Part shown: one piece after another, positions 44,084 to 56,700 of the stretch | Numbering within the stretch: the first letter of the stretch is position 1 | Layout: each line of letters starts with the position of its first letter | From: Tubulanus polymorphus | Lineage: Eukaryota > Nemertea > Palaeonemertea > Tubulaniformes > Tubulanidae | Reading direction: 5' to 3' | Assembly: GCF_964204645.1 (NCBI RefSeq) | Contig: NC_134033.1 | Location: 4,684,231-4,748,230 of the forward strand | Length of the DNA stretch: 64,000 nt | Made by a program: the position numbers and the translations under genes | Notes under the pieces: generated by a model | Told to the model about the DNA's origin: nothing | What the model saw: only the letters and a program-made list of their open reading frames with translations | Databases searched by the model: none

Positions 44084-44602
44084 ACTCCGTCGAGCGAAAC
44101 AGATATATTTTGGATCCGTCCGGGTTTTTTTAGATTTCAGAGCCCCATCCCCGAAGCCACATTTGACGAGAATTTAAAATGTTTGATCACTAAACCAGTT
44201 AATTACAAAGATGGAACAGAATTTGCAAAAATCACTCCGGATACTTAAAGTTGCTGGGAACATAAAGATAATGATTAATGCAACATGAGCCAGGTACTTT
44301 GAATTGGATGTTGTCATTGCGAATTTATTACAAGAACTGTTGAAGGTATCTTTAAAACTGCGTACATTAATTACTTTTTTAAATTAATTTTTAATCAATT
44401 TTTATCAGAACATCAAATCTCTATATAGATTCAATTAACCCGATTGCCTTCGTTCTTACACTTTATGTCACAGTATCACTATCTCCGACGATCTTAGTTA
44501 TTACATAATAAGCAAATTGCGATACTTTGTGATATTTGCTAACAGTATGAATTCAAGCGTATATGCGGCTTTCTGTGATATGTAATACGTATCATAGCGA
44601 AT
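44084..44602. other. intergenic, nothing recognised
   Basis: Spacer between the broken receptor and the repeat copy B. Confidence 0.5.
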
Positions 44603-46505
44603 TGACAACGAGAGGGTTGTGAAATCGGAGGAACTGACTCCGTGGAATGACAATAGACCGAGACCTACCTAGTACCTAGAGTCCCCGTGACAAAAATAAA
44701 ACAGCACGATATGGCTTCAAAATGATGAATTAAAAAAAGTTCGTAGCCACAATAATCTACAAATAGAATAATTGTAATAAATCGTTGAATCTAATTCTGT
44801 CTTCTGTAATGAATTTCAATGTTCGCAATAAAACACTGATGTTCACTGGTACGAAAACAACTGCTCCTATTACGAGAATATAAAATTGAGAGGAGACTAA
44901 ATAACAAGAAGCGAGTGATTTGAATCATCAATTATAAAACCGCGTCTTCTAAAAATATACCCGAGAAATATCGACATCAAAACAAACAGCGCGCGCCCAA
45001 AATCAACTCAAATATCAATGAAATAATTCAACCAACCAGAAATCTAGGTTCCACAGGAATAGGGCCCGACCGGGTGGGTTGAGGTGGGCGCTGTCTGAAC
45101 CTGAAACCAGTTGTACGTAAGTTAATGTCATTTGTATTTCATAAGAAGTAGAGTTCAACACTTCAACTCTTCATACTCAAATCACACTTAACTCACAAAC
45201 TGTCAAACATTTACAATCGAGTTCAATTGTAAATAAATGCAACTTTTCCTGTTAAAAAGTTCCACTTGAAATTACAACTGTATTTTATATCAACAGCTGA
45301 AATTATGTTCTAATTCAAAGGTCTATCAACTAACTATTCTAACCTAACCTATTTATTCGGCCTACCTATTCAGGCTAGGGTTGGGGGTAGGGAGGGTTAT
45401 ATTGAAATAGAGATACATGTTATACAGGTCACACCGGAATTCTTCAGTCACTCTGTCATCATCATTCAACTTCAGGTTCAATCTTCTGTGACTAGGGGGT
45501 CTTGTTCTTCTCACTGAAGTAAAACATACAAGCCGTACCTGAATCGGGCCACTCTGTTGTGTGCTGGGGGTGAAGACACGTACTCTGTGGCCTAGTCTTC
45601 TGGGGTCTTTTCTCAGCGACGACCCTGAAATTGTCACGTTTATTTCAAGTTAAATATTTACATAATAGGGGTTGTCTTATAAATTTGAAAGAAACGGAAA
45701 TACTGAAAAAAGTAAAAAACCTGAAAATAGAGAGAAACCCTGGAATAAAAGAAGCGTGAAATACAGGATCCTGAAATAAAGATATCAGACATAAGTAATA
45801 AACAACCTGCTATTTCTATCTGTAGACCCAGAGACCCGCAGGACCCTGACGTAAATAACACCCTATTTACTAACTAACGCATTTCATTTAAAACTGCATG
45901 AATATTCATGCATTTCTATAACTTACTAACTCACCGAGTCAGTTCCTAGACTAACTAAACCTATGAAACATAATTTCAGCTGTTAATGTCCTCTAACTTA
46001 CAGTTTATCCAATCCTGTGCGTGTAATGTCTGAATTCCAATGATAATCATTGAGTCAATTTGAATCCTTGTGTTTTTGATAACAGTTCAGTGTTTTTTCA
46101 CAGTTTATATCAATCCGGAATTACATTCCATTCCAAATATATCCTGAACAAGAAGCCAATTCAAATTCCATTTAATTTCCAGTAACAGCTCAGCTTTTGA
46201 GAACAGTTAATCTTGGATTTCGTTTCAGCGCCATTCCGTTCATTCAGAATAAATCCTAGTATGTTCACAAGAGGTGTCTACTTTTTACGGGACACAGTTT
46301 GAGCACCTCTGTCCAGACTGGTAAACCATATACCATCGCGATAACCTCTATGTGTGAACATACACGGACACCCAAATGTAATAATCTGTGCGATCGACAA
46401 GAATTGTCGAACACAATGAAGCTTCATATTTGATATTATCTAACTATCGGGGTCACTGGTCATAATCCATCTTCGCTCTATAAACTACGCGGCTCTACAG
46501 AAATC
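44603..46505. repeat. long dispersed repeat, copy B (~1.9 kb)
   Basis: The most complete of the three copies; the left ~165 bases are shared only with 15217-15527. The frame at 45362-45637 (minus) matches 29469-29732. See copy A for landmarks. Confidence 0.75.
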
Positions 46506-46999
46506 AATAAATACATAATAGTTTCCATTTCCATTTTCTGTTTCCATTTTCTGTGGAAAAGACTCTCAGACCTAAATTTGAACCATACAAATCATGAGAA
46601 TTATAGTGCAGACTCGACACAATTTCAACCGAAGTCTTCGATGCAAGCTGGTGATGTTTTGTTTACCTTGGATTTTATATTTCCCTCAGCCTAATTTCAA
46701 AGTGAAATTAGGGTGATTTAGTGATTTAAAAGCAACTGTCAGCTGGTCATTTTACAATAAACGGGCAATATGTAACAATCCGTAGTTTTCGGTTCGACAC
46801 CATTAACTTAGCCATTCAAAAATACGCTGTGCTCGGTCATGCACGACCGTTGCATTTCAACATTACATACCAAATAAACATGGTATACATGTACTAACCT
46901 TCTCTACTAAAAAATTAATTACGATTATGGCATATGAATTAGCAGTCTTAAAGAATGGTTAACACATTTTCTCAGACACCTTGTATTTGAAATGTATAT
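46506..46999. other. spacer before the LINE
   Basis: TTTCCATTTTCTG repeats near 46525-46552. The true 5' end of the LINE may lie in here; no other feature. Confidence 0.4.
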
Positions 47000-47236
47000 G
47001 TTAATATATCGAAGTTGGGTCAGTCGTGGTATCATTAAGACAGTGGTGCTGGTACCCCAGTGCCTTTAAACTGTTCATTGACCCGTATTACGACAAAACA
47101 TATATATCAAAATGGCGGCGTAGACACAAACACATTTCCGAAGCTCCGCTTAAAAGTTGGTTTAAGGTGGTCCGGTGTAAGTTTTTTTGTGGATTTTTTT
47201 CGTTATATCGCATCATTGGTACTGTGGACGTTCACT

Positions 47237-48193
47237 ATGGTTGGTGGAAATGGTAAAAAGAAACGCAATAAGTCTGGATCTGATGTTACCGCGGCAAAAC
47301 GTCGTGATCAGAAAAAGACCCCTAACAAGAATCCAGAATGTACTGGTGACATAGGTGACTGTTCATCCGAATCGAGTGATCACGGTGATAAGCCTAATAT
47401 AGACAGCGGAAATGATAGCAATGCGAGTCTCGGTGATATTGTTGCTATGTTGAGCGACATGTCAACGAAATTAAATCGGTTGGAGCCAATCGAAAAGGCA
47501 ATGGAAAATCTGTGCACAAAATATGACCAACTGTCGACTGATAACAAAATCACGAATGAAAAAATCGGTACATTGACCGCCGAAGTTGGCCGTTTACGCA
47601 TGAAAAACGTGAAGTTGAGCAATACCGTGCTCGACTTACAATCACGATCTATGAGGGGTAACCTCCTCTTTTTCGGCGTGCAGGAGGAAAAAGATGAAAT
47701 CGTGGCAGATGGAATCTACAACATTTTAACGTCGGAGGCTGGAATAAATGATGCGCGTGACAGAATAAAGTTTGTACGTGCACACCGTGTCGGAAAATAT
47801 AGTGCTGGAACTGTGCGACCGATTGTCGTTAAGTTCCACTTTTACCCTGATAGGGAAGAAATTCGTGGAAAATCCGCACTTCTGAAATCTCGTGGTCTTA
47901 GAATCGCCCAACAAGTCCCTAAAGAAATCCGAGAACGTAGAAAAGCGTACAACAACGTTGTGGAGGAGGCAATTACCAGAGGTGATAAATTTCATTTCAT
48001 TGGAGACAAACTTTACCTGAACAACCGCTTGTTCCAATTCAATGAGAAAGATTCAACGACACCCCCATCCAGACTTAATAAGAACGGGCTGGACAGCCAG
48101 ATTGTTATCGATCGCGAACAGAGGCACAATAGCGATGTCGGTGACGCGAGTGATGCCTTGCGCGAGGCACGTGCCACCCTCGATATGGAATAG
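47237..48193 (+). CDS. LINE ORF1p-like RNA-binding protein
   Basis: The open frame extends upstream to 47060 but starts there with GTG; the first ATG is 47237, giving 318 residues. A basic N-terminus (GGNGKKKRNKS) is followed by a charged linker, a coiled coil (~100-150: EPIEKAMENL, LTAEVGRLRMKNVKLS), an RRM-like strand (RSMRGNLLFFGVQEEKDE) and a C-terminal domain (FVRAHRVGK, RPIVVKFHF, IAQQVPKEIRERRKA). This is the L1-type ORF1p layout: a trimeric nucleic-acid chaperone that coats LINE RNA. The frame is intact although ORF2 is broken. The stop lies 33 bases before the ORF2 frame. Confidence 0.78.
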   Translation: MVGGNGKKKRNKSGSDVTAAKRRDQKKTPNKNPECTGDIGDCSSESSDHGDKPNIDSGNDSNASLGDIVAMLSDMSTKLNRLEPIEKAMENLCTKYDQLSTDNKITNEKIGTLTAEVGRLRMKNVKLSNTVLDLQSRSMRGNLLFFGVQEEKDEIVADGIYNILTSEAGINDARDRIKFVRAHRVGKYSAGTVRPIVVKFHFYPDREEIRGKSALLKSRGLRIAQQVPKEIRERRKAYNNVVEEAITRGDKFHFIGDKLYLNNRLFQFNEKDSTTPPSRLNKNGLDSQIVIDREQRHNSDVGDASDALREARATLDME

Positions 48194-48226
48194 GAAAGCG
48201 TCGGAAATAATAATAACGCGGAACGA

Positions 48227-50393
48227 TTGAAACTCTGTTTCTTAAATATTAAAGGATTATTCAGTCGGAAAGCTGGTACACGGACATGTAAACTGGAAAC
48301 CTGGAACTCTAAAGACACCGTATTTTCAGTACCCAGTGGATATACGTTTTTTCAAAGTACGAGAATGAAAAACCCTCGCGCGCGTCGAAATTCTGGCGGA
48401 TTGTTGCTACTTTTTAAATCCGAATTACGGCAGGGTATTGAATTATTAGAAAATAACCATCCTGATATTTTATGGGTGAAATTATCAAAAGAATTCTTTA
48501 ATTTTGAAAGAGATATGTTTATTTGTTTAGTGTATGTAGCTTGTGATAATCGTGGCACGGATGACTTCTTTCATGATCTGAGTTGTCAGATACTTGCTCA
48601 TCAACTTGATGGCAATGTATTGGTGGCTGGTGACATAAATGCACGGACCAATGTATACTCGGGTCTCCCTCCCGATCCGGATGCTATTAATATGCAATTC
48701 CTTGAGTTCGAACATGGGGTACGAAAATTACTTGAAGACCATGATATTGACACAACTAGATCATCTCAAGATGATACTGTTAGACCAGATATTAGAGGCA
48801 TGAATATGATAAACATGTGCATAGGTTGTAATTTGTTAATATTAAACGGTAGGGCATTTCAGGATAAATCGGTTGGAAAGTTTACGTGTCATCAACCAGG
48901 TGGCAAAAGTGTGGTCAATTATGTATTAGCCGATTTTAACATGATTGATATACTGTCTGACTTCCACGTGTCTGACGAATTACCTTTCTCTGACCACGCG
49001 ATAATTTCTTTTAGTTTGCAGGCTAGGATTGATAAACACGATAATACCTCAAATACAAATTTTACGTCCCATAACAAAACTACTTGTCACAAATTCAAAT
49101 GGCGTAAAGAAAGGGAAGTTGAATTTGCTCAGTATATGCATTCAGATGATACCCAATCTTACCTCAACGATATTATAAACAATGCAATTAATAGAGAACA
49201 TAATGAGTTTTCAATTAACGAATTGGTTAACAATTTTTCAAAATTCTTCCAGACAGCGGTCGAAAAAGTTCATGGTTCATTTCAAAATTCGAGGAACATG
49301 AATAACAATAGGCCTATATCATGGTATGACGGCTCGTGCAGAAAAGCACGAAACGTGTTCAGCCGGGCAGTGCACCGACACAGATTGTGCCCGAATGATT
49401 TAAACCGATTTCTGGTCAAAGAAGCACGGGATAAATACAAGTCCACTATAAATAGTGCTAAAGCATTGTATGATGAACGTATGCTGGATGACCTGCTGAA
49501 AGCGCTAGATTCAAATAACCACAGAGATCTATGGTCCAAATTTAAAGGGCCCAATGAATACGTTGATACTCAACTAAGCATTGATGACTTATACGAGCAT
49601 TTTAAAAGTATCTAGTATGAAGATCGCCCTCCACTGGATGTTGATATCGACGTATCTGATCACATACTTGATCAGCAAATCACATTGGAGGAGGTTAATA
49701 GAGCATTTAAAATGCTAAAAAGAAATAAATCTGCAGGAATAGATGGTATAAAAGGCGAGGTATTTATCGCTGGTGGCAACCCAATTGTTACTCAACTTAC
49801 TATTCTTTTTAATATTATATTAGATAGTGGACGCTATCCCGAATCATGGAGCACTGGCTATATTGTTCCACTACACAAGGGTGGTTCAAACAATTCAGCA
49901 AATAATTACAGGGGCATAACCATCTTGTCGGTATTTGGCAAACTCTTCTCAATAATTTTGAATACTAGATTAACTTCATGGTGTGAGGCATACTCTGTTC
50001 TATCGGAGGCGCAAGCTGGCTTTAGGCCAACTTATAGTACAACGGACCAAATATTTGTATTGAATTCGGTTATAAATCACCTGTTAAACAAGAATTGCAA
50101 ATTATACGCGGCCTTCATTGATTTTCGAAGGCGTTTGATTTGGTTGACCGCTCGTTATTACTACAACAACTCTCTGTGAGTGGGATCTCGGGTAAAATAT
50201 TATGTATTATCAAATCTATGTATATGTCCACAAAATCATGTGTAAGATATCAAAACCATTACTCTGATTATTTCATTTGTGACACAGGGGTCAGACAGGG
50301 TGAATGTCTATCACCTTTACTTTTTAGTCTCTTTATCAATAACAAGGAAAGCTGTGTGAAATCCGGAAATTATGAGGGAATTGATATGGGAAC
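48227..50393 (+). pseudogene. LINE ORF2 remnant: AP-like endonuclease and partial RT
   Basis: The frame begins without ATG (LKLCFLNIKGL). The endonuclease (~1-265) keeps GDINAR and the SDHAIISFS motif. An in-frame TAG at 49613-49615 interrupts the linker. The RT follows in the same frame (KSAGIDGIKG, NNYRGITILS, EAQAGFRPTYSTTDQIF, AAFIDFRR). Near 50125-50135 one base is lost, and the continuing frame shows VRQGECLSPLLFSLFIN. The YADD catalytic segment and everything after it are absent, cut by the transposon at 50394. Non-functional. Confidence 0.8.
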
Positions 50394-51254
50394 CAGGGGC
50401 GGATCCAGGGGATGGGTAGACAGTATTGGAAGGAAATTTAAGGGCACCTTTCTGATCTTAGGGCACACCCAGTATCCAGGTCAATGCGAGCGCCGAAGGT
50501 GCGAAGTCCTTAGAGGGGGGTCTGGGGGCCGACCCCCATAAAATTTTGAAAATATGGTACCATTTAAAGGCTTTTAGAGGGCTACTAGAGGCTAGCAGAG
50601 CAATCCAGAATAAACGAATTCGAGACAAGATTTCAACACATGCGGATAAAAAATGAAGCCGGCGAACCCATGAAAGAATGGTTGTCGCCAACTTCGCCTA
50701 GTGCCCCTATAATCTTTATAAGTGCCCCTTAACAATTATACAGAATACGGCTAAGTGCCCCTTCATTGTTAACAATCGGCAAAAATTGCCTCGTCTTCAC
50801 ATTTATCCTTATGTCGTGTGCCATCTTCCAAGCCAAAAGTGCCCCTAAAATTTTAAAAATTAGGCAAAAAGTGCCCTTTTCTTCAACATTTTCCGCGTAT
50901 CGTGCCCTCTTCTAAAGTTCGAGTGCCCCTTTAGCCCTCCCTGAAAAGGCAAGGAAGGACAAGGTGCCCTCATCTAAAGCAGGAGTGCCCCTTGCAAAAG
51001 GAAAGTGCCCTTTTTAATTTATCATGATTAAAGGCTTTACAAATATGATTATCTCTCCTCACTTTCTCGGCAGCGGTATATACCGATTAATTTTATAATT
51101 ATGCCCGGATTACGGACACTGAAATAGCGGTTGCTGAAATAATGCCGTCAAAAATATTGCCGGTAAAATTTCGAAGGGCACTTAAAAATTCGAGACCTCG
51201 GGATTTTTTGACTGTCTTCCGGAAGGCATGGAAGGCACCCTGGATCCGCCCCTG
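50394..51254. mobile_element. MITE with perfect 17-bp terminal repeats, hAT-like
   Basis: Left end CAGGGGCGGATCCAGGG, right end its exact complement CCCTGGATCCGCCCCTG. One more base on each side also pairs (CC...GG). The interior is full of GTGCCCC/GTGCCCT words and has no transposase. The ends resemble hAT elements, but no 8-bp duplication is evident: flanks ATGGGAAC and GGAAGGTA share only GGAA, and a 3-bp GAA is possible. It lies directly against the truncated LINE RT. Confidence 0.8.
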
Positions 51255-52595
51255 GGAAGGTAATTTCTATTCACTCGATTTCTTATTAAAACCATCGGAA
51301 CAGTGGAAATCGGATATGTCGTAGTAGATGTGACGATAATTATGTTTATAACTAGTCGACATGACGTTGTTTGATTTTCATTTCATTTATTGTTCATGAA
51401 GCTAATTTTGACCGTTATAAAGCGACCAGTTAATGCGCGCAGTCGAACTCATTCAAGTTTCATTCAACTGGATTCCATTGGTTCACTTTGAAAGGCACAG
51501 ATTGAGGACGGGTCAATTTGTACCAAATTACCCGTAACGTTCTTAGCGTTCAAAAACGACGATCGTAAAGTTTCTGAGTCTTTGAGCTGTGAACAAAAAA
51601 TCAGAAAAACTCGAGTTCAATTACGTCACGTACGTGAATAATTCATTGAGAGTCCACGTATAAACAACCCACCTTTTGCTATGATTTCTAAGAACTAAAT
51701 CATTTATAATTTTCAACAACTCTTTCTCCACGATTTCGGGAACGTGGGTGCGCCCTCAGACTTGGTAAAGTAAATTAAGCGCTCATGGCGTTCGATTCGA
51801 TCGACAACCAAAATTCTCTAAAAAGACTTCATAAAACGAGATGATTACGTGCCATTTGTCTATTGAACAACGTAAACGCCTTGACTTCATAAACAGCCTG
51901 TAAATCAACTATCCACCAATACATTCCGGGTTTGGCCGCGGTGTGGGTACAGCTACCAGCTCCGTGCTTAGTGTTAGTACTACCGTTGACAGCTTTTCAC
52001 GCATTTTCTCCTATGAAGCTTCGGTATACCGGTTTGTTCAAAGCGACGTTCCACAAGACTTCGAATATATAATATACAATATACGAGTACGAAAATATCA
52101 GGATCTAGTTTTAGGAAAATCGGAAAGCGGGGTCTGAGCGGGCTTTCGTCGTCTGATAAAAGGAGCCTCGGCGTGGGCTACAATATCGGGGCGCTAGGTA
52201 TTTTTGAAGTAATCCGCCAGAAAAGATACGATTTCAAATGATGAGCGTAAAATTGTTAATTTTTAGCAATCTGCAACAGTCCTGGCAAAAAGGGCAAACT
52301 CGACTGGAAGGCAGGGGTCCCATGAGATTAACCCCTAAATCTAGCCCTGCATACCGACGATGATCATTGTATCGTCACGAACCGATATGCGTGTATTTCA
52401 TCGATAGAAAAACACTGAAAATGTGTTTAGTTTGAAACGATTACAAGATTTTACAGAAGAATAATTTGAAGTAGAAAAATCGAGTTTTGAAAAACGTGTT
52501 TATTGATCATTTTGCGACCGTCGAATATCTTCCAGCAAAATATGAATAATGAATGTGTTGTGTTGAAAGTAATAATAATATTATGCTGAACTTAC
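51255..52595. other. intergenic; no gene firmly recognised
   Basis: The sequence right of the MITE does not continue the LINE. A plus-strand frame at 51943-52137 follows an acceptor-like GGGTACAG and looks mildly coding (YEASVYRFVQSDVPQDFEY), but nothing joins it. Confidence 0.4.
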
Positions 52596-52659
52596 TGATA
52601 CCGCGAGCGATCACGATAACGATCACTAATACGATGGATGAGAGCGACTTGTTCCTCAT
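52596..52659 (-). CDS. candidate signal-peptide first exon
   Basis: From ATG 52657-52659 the exon encodes MRNKSLSSIVLVIVIVIARG and reaches a strong donor (GTAAGTTC) in phase 1, the usual layout of a secreted-protein first exon. The following exon should lie at lower coordinates, but none was recognised down to the LINE/MITE at 50.4-51.3 kb. The gene may have lost its body or have a long intron. Confidence 0.4.
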
Positions 52660-52866
52660 TTTCCGACTTATAAACCCCACCTCACAACTTTAACAGAACT
52701 GAATGATGATTCACCACAATTTCTGGCTTGTTGTCGTCGAATATTTCACAAAACCGATAGAAGAAGAACCGATATCGCTACTGGAAACTGTTTTATTATT
52801 TATACAGTATTTGGTTACACATTCTCTACCCATTTCGACGAGAGTTTAACGTTCAACGCCGAAACC
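52660..52866. promoter_or_regulatory. putative bidirectional promoter
   Basis: The 207-bp gap between two diverging candidate first exons (ATGs at 52659 minus and 52867 plus). A TATTTATACAG lies near 52797-52807. Inferred only from gene arrangement. Confidence 0.3.
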
Positions 52867-53037
52867 ATGGCTGGTTCTGCAGTATCGATATTAGAAAATA
52901 TTTCAGCGACTTGCTGGCGACATTTTGTTGATTTTCTATTTTCATGTTTCATGTGTCTGCGCGTTTTGAGAGGCTTTAACGGTGATCGAGCATTAAATAA
53001 ATTCTCTGCTCTCGCGCAGCAAAACGATCCCGCAAAG
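52867..53037 (+). CDS. candidate first coding exon, unknown membrane-type protein
   Basis: ATG in a strong context (GAAACCATGG). 57 codons (MAGSAVSILENISATCW..., then FVDFLFSCFMCLRVLRGF) end at a GTTAGTAATG donor in phase 0. A hydrophobic stretch at residues ~20-33 could be a membrane segment or a buried helix. No family recognised. The next exon was not found before the antisense receptor gene at 53759. Confidence 0.4.
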
Positions 53038-53758
53038 GTTAGTAATGTTTTATTTTTGACGTTTCGCCTCGTATCCTAATAGACATCTTCAGGAATATTG
53101 AACGTCGGAATTAAATCATTAGCCGTGATAGTGCTCAACAATATTGAGGTGATATCAATTATTTTGAAGTAAAAATGTTTACAGAATTAATGAATTAGCA
53201 AGTAAATTAAAATTAGTAATGATATTAAATCAAGGACGGCTTTGAAACGATAGTTAGAAGCTTATAAAAGAAAGCAGCGATAGAAAAGATGACTTTGATG
53301 AAACCAGGATTTATCATTACAGATAAGGGAAGATTAACAGAGCAATTCTAAGTTCTAAAATAAATTCAGTATAATCTCACCAGTGTCTAATTATTGATAA
53401 TTGAAAAAAGATTCAAAATGGGAAAAGAATAAATTTTCTCAGAGGTAGAGCGAAGTCGGGTGGACGATAGTTTACAATCACGGGGTAGGAGATAATCAGA
53501 AGCCTCGAGAAATCTCGAAGGACCGCCACAAAATGGCGCTTAGAAACTGGAAACTTCTTTATTGGTTCCGCGGTCGGCGCAGTCTTTACTGTGGGTCGAC
53601 AAAATGTATTCATATTTTCAAATATCGTTTTATGTGTAATGTCTTATCCTAATGTTTGTAAAGTATAGTGATTATCCTTAACGCTGTGCTATAGAGGAAA
53701 TAAATGATAATTAATTATCATTATAATCATCACAGCATAGAGATTATCAGTATTATCA
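53038..53758. other. intron or spacer; 3' flank of the receptor gene
   Basis: Nothing recognised except similarity of the last ~60 bases to 61080-61143, marking the left edge of the tandem duplication. ATAATTAATTATCATTATAAT near 53707 is a small palindromic AT tract. Confidence 0.45.
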
Positions 53759-56700
53759 TCATTTTATTGGTTGTCGTTTTCTGCGTTTATTTCGAGCTCG
53801 TATTGATTTCATATCGATAGTTAGAATAGTGTACAGAAGCGGGTTCAGAGTTGAGTTTATCGGCAAGAAAAGAACGGCCAGCCAAGCGGCCACCTGGTTC
53901 GGTATCTCGACCGAAAATACGGCGCAAAGCTGAACGATTATTAACGGTAACCAGCAAAATAAATTACACAAATTGATGACTAAACTGCGTCGAGCTAGAA
54001 CGAGTTCTGTAGGATCGGCTCTACCCGAACCGGACCTGCTTCCGGATACATACTTGTACATCTGCGCGTACGACATCATTATCAGAGTGAGAATGATCGC
54101 GTTTAATACAGCGAATATAGCGAACGAATATTGCCAGCCATTGACATCTATAGATATTAGATTCATAGGTAAACAGATACCCGTACTACCGTAAAAATTA
54201 TCACCGAAATAAGACGACCGAGACAGCGGCAGAAAGGCGATTAAAATCAGAAATATCCAGCATAAACAAGACAGAATCATAATGATATTTGAGGATAAAA
54301 CCGGGTTACCGGAAAATGGGTCGATTATATTCGAATATCTGAAACGCGTGAGGAGAAGGAGAAATGTTAAAGAACCTTCGCAAGATATCGTCACCACAAT
54401 TCCGGCAACACTACATAATGAATTACGAGTCCAAGTTTCAGAATTCAGAAAATAAACACCTTTATAAACGTGATCAGTTGCAGCGATCAGAAACAGATAA
54501 ACAGACATCAGGAAATCACAAAGCGCGATTTTAATGATGAGGATATCCGACGATTTATTCTGCGTTTCTGACGAGACTCGAATCGACCTAAAACGAAATA
54601 AGATAACGGTAATATTGGAAACGAACGTAAAACAAGCGATGATCCAGATAACAGCTGTGAGGACAGTGTTCTCAATGAGGTCTGAACACGATGAGAATTG
54701 ATCAGGATCCGGGAGACACCGGTCAATATTCGGCGCCATACAACAGAATTTAAACGCGTCCGAAGCGAGAAAATATAAAGACGTCAGATTATCGAAGATA
54801 TTATTTTCCGTAGAAATGATCCGAGAATTGTTGGTGAAATCTAGAACTCCCAATGAACTCAACCCAGTAAACGCGTATCTGGATATTGATTCGATTACGT
54901 TACTGCTGATATTCAAATATTTCAGCGCTGGTAAACCTCGGAATACGTTACGAGTAAGAAACGATATAGAGAGACCTTGGAGATCCATAACCGGAAGTGA
55001 CGTCAAACCATTGAAGCTTCCATCGTTCAAATATCTCAGCGGATTTCCAGCGAGTAAAAGTTGTTTCAAACTGTTTAAACCAGTAAATGTATCAGCGTGT
55101 AGTGATACTAGGCGATTATACGACAGATCTAATGTATTTAGATTGCGTAGATTAGAAAACGCGTTGGAGACAATGTCAGATAAATCATTACGGGAAATAT
55201 TGAGCAAGAAAAGGTACAGAAAAGAGGAAAATGTCGATTCATTGAATCTAACTCGGTTATTCGATAAAATCAAAACTCGAGTCGACGCGGCAAAAATTCC
55301 AGAAATATCCGATAATAAAGTATTTTCACAATCGATGAAACGACCTTGACATTTACAATAGTTAGGACACGTGACGTCGCAGTAAGCCTCGTCATCCGAG
55401 TTATGTTTACAATTAACGACGCCATCGCAAACTTCCGACTGAGGAATACATCGATGTTCGTCACCGCATTTAAACATTCCCGGACACGAAAACGTTTCGC
55501 AATTGAATTCATCTTGTGAATTGGGACAATCTGATCGACCATCGCACACGTGTCTAATCGGTATACAGTAAGACGATGGACATTTCACTGTACCAGCTGC
55601 ACATTCAAACTCATTACAATTCAGTAAATGTTCGAGTCTTCTACAAACAGGAAAACCTGTCGGCATTCTTTCTAAAATACATCTATCTCTTCTCGCGTAA
55701 CAATGAGGAGAATCGAATGAACATCTTTGTTTATCCGATTCGGTACAGAGTGAAGTGAAATTGGTCGTGCAGTAGTTCTCTGTAGTGCAGTGAATTTGTG
55801 GTTTGATTGTTATATCTGTCGTTACTACTTCATCTTCTTCGAGGTCCCCGCCACAATCTACAACGCCATCCCGATACAACAGAGAACTGATACATTCGCC
55901 ATTTACGCACAAAAACCCGTTACATTCGTCCGAAGAGCAGCCGATCTCATCGGATTTATCTTGACAGTCAACCAGTCCATCGCATCGTTTATATTTATCC
56001 ACACGTTGTCCGTCGTTACACTTAAATTGATCAGAGGAACATAAAATATGATAGCACGAGTTCTCATCCGAGCCATCGACGCAATCTCTCATAAAGTCAC
56101 AGAAACCGCTAATCGATATAACCTGTCCATCGTTACAGCGGAACTGACTGTGTAAATTGATATCCGTACAATCGAGTTCATCTTCACCGTGTTGACAGTC
56201 GTTTCTGGTATCGCATACGCGATGGTCGCTGATACATCTTTGATCGTTACATTCAAACTGCCACGATTTACAACCGCTTATAGAAGCTAACTCTTCATCA
56301 GTTACATCATAGGAACATAGCACGGAATGCGCTTCACCTGTGACATTATCGAAGGCAGTCACTGACCATTTAACTGTTTGAAAATATGTTATCCAATCTC
56401 TAATTACAACTGGTTTTATTGCCATAATTCTTCCGCTTGTATGATTAGTCAGTATAGCGCCATACTGATGCTCATAGTGGAAAACATTTATCAAATACTG
56501 AATTTCAATACTAGATGTTATTATACCTATGTCTCCGCCGATTGTAAGACACATTTCTCTAGCTGTTTGGATTGTTAAACTTTCAGTATGGAGCGTTTGC
56601 CAGTCTGTAAGTATTTGATAGCAATGCGCTTCTATACGAATCCATCCTCTTAGACACGTGGAGTTAAATCGTTCAATGTTTTCCCGCTTTATTCCAGTTA

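Larger units (their letters stand above)
47000..50393 (+). mobile_element. decayed non-LTR retrotransposon (LINE)
   Basis: Order: 5' UTR, ORF1 (47237-48193), then ORF2 with endonuclease and partial RT (48227-50393). The 3' half of ORF2 and the tail are missing, because the sequence stops at the terminal repeat of another transposon. The 5' boundary is uncertain. Target duplications were not found. Because LINEs normally lose their 5' end, loss of the 3' end points to a later rearrangement. Confidence 0.82.

Noticed and set aside
51943-52137. Possible exon of a PGAP6/TMEM8-like protein
   Set aside because: Only a weak feel of similarity over ~30 residues, no partner exon and no clear donor.
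54816-55349. 177-codon plus-strand ORF (and 62213-62734)
   Set aside because: Antisense shadow of the LRR region of the receptor genes; conserved only because the two copies are duplicates.
55790-56044. Plus-strand ORF over the LDLa region
   Set aside because: Antisense to well-supported LDLa coding; no independent features.
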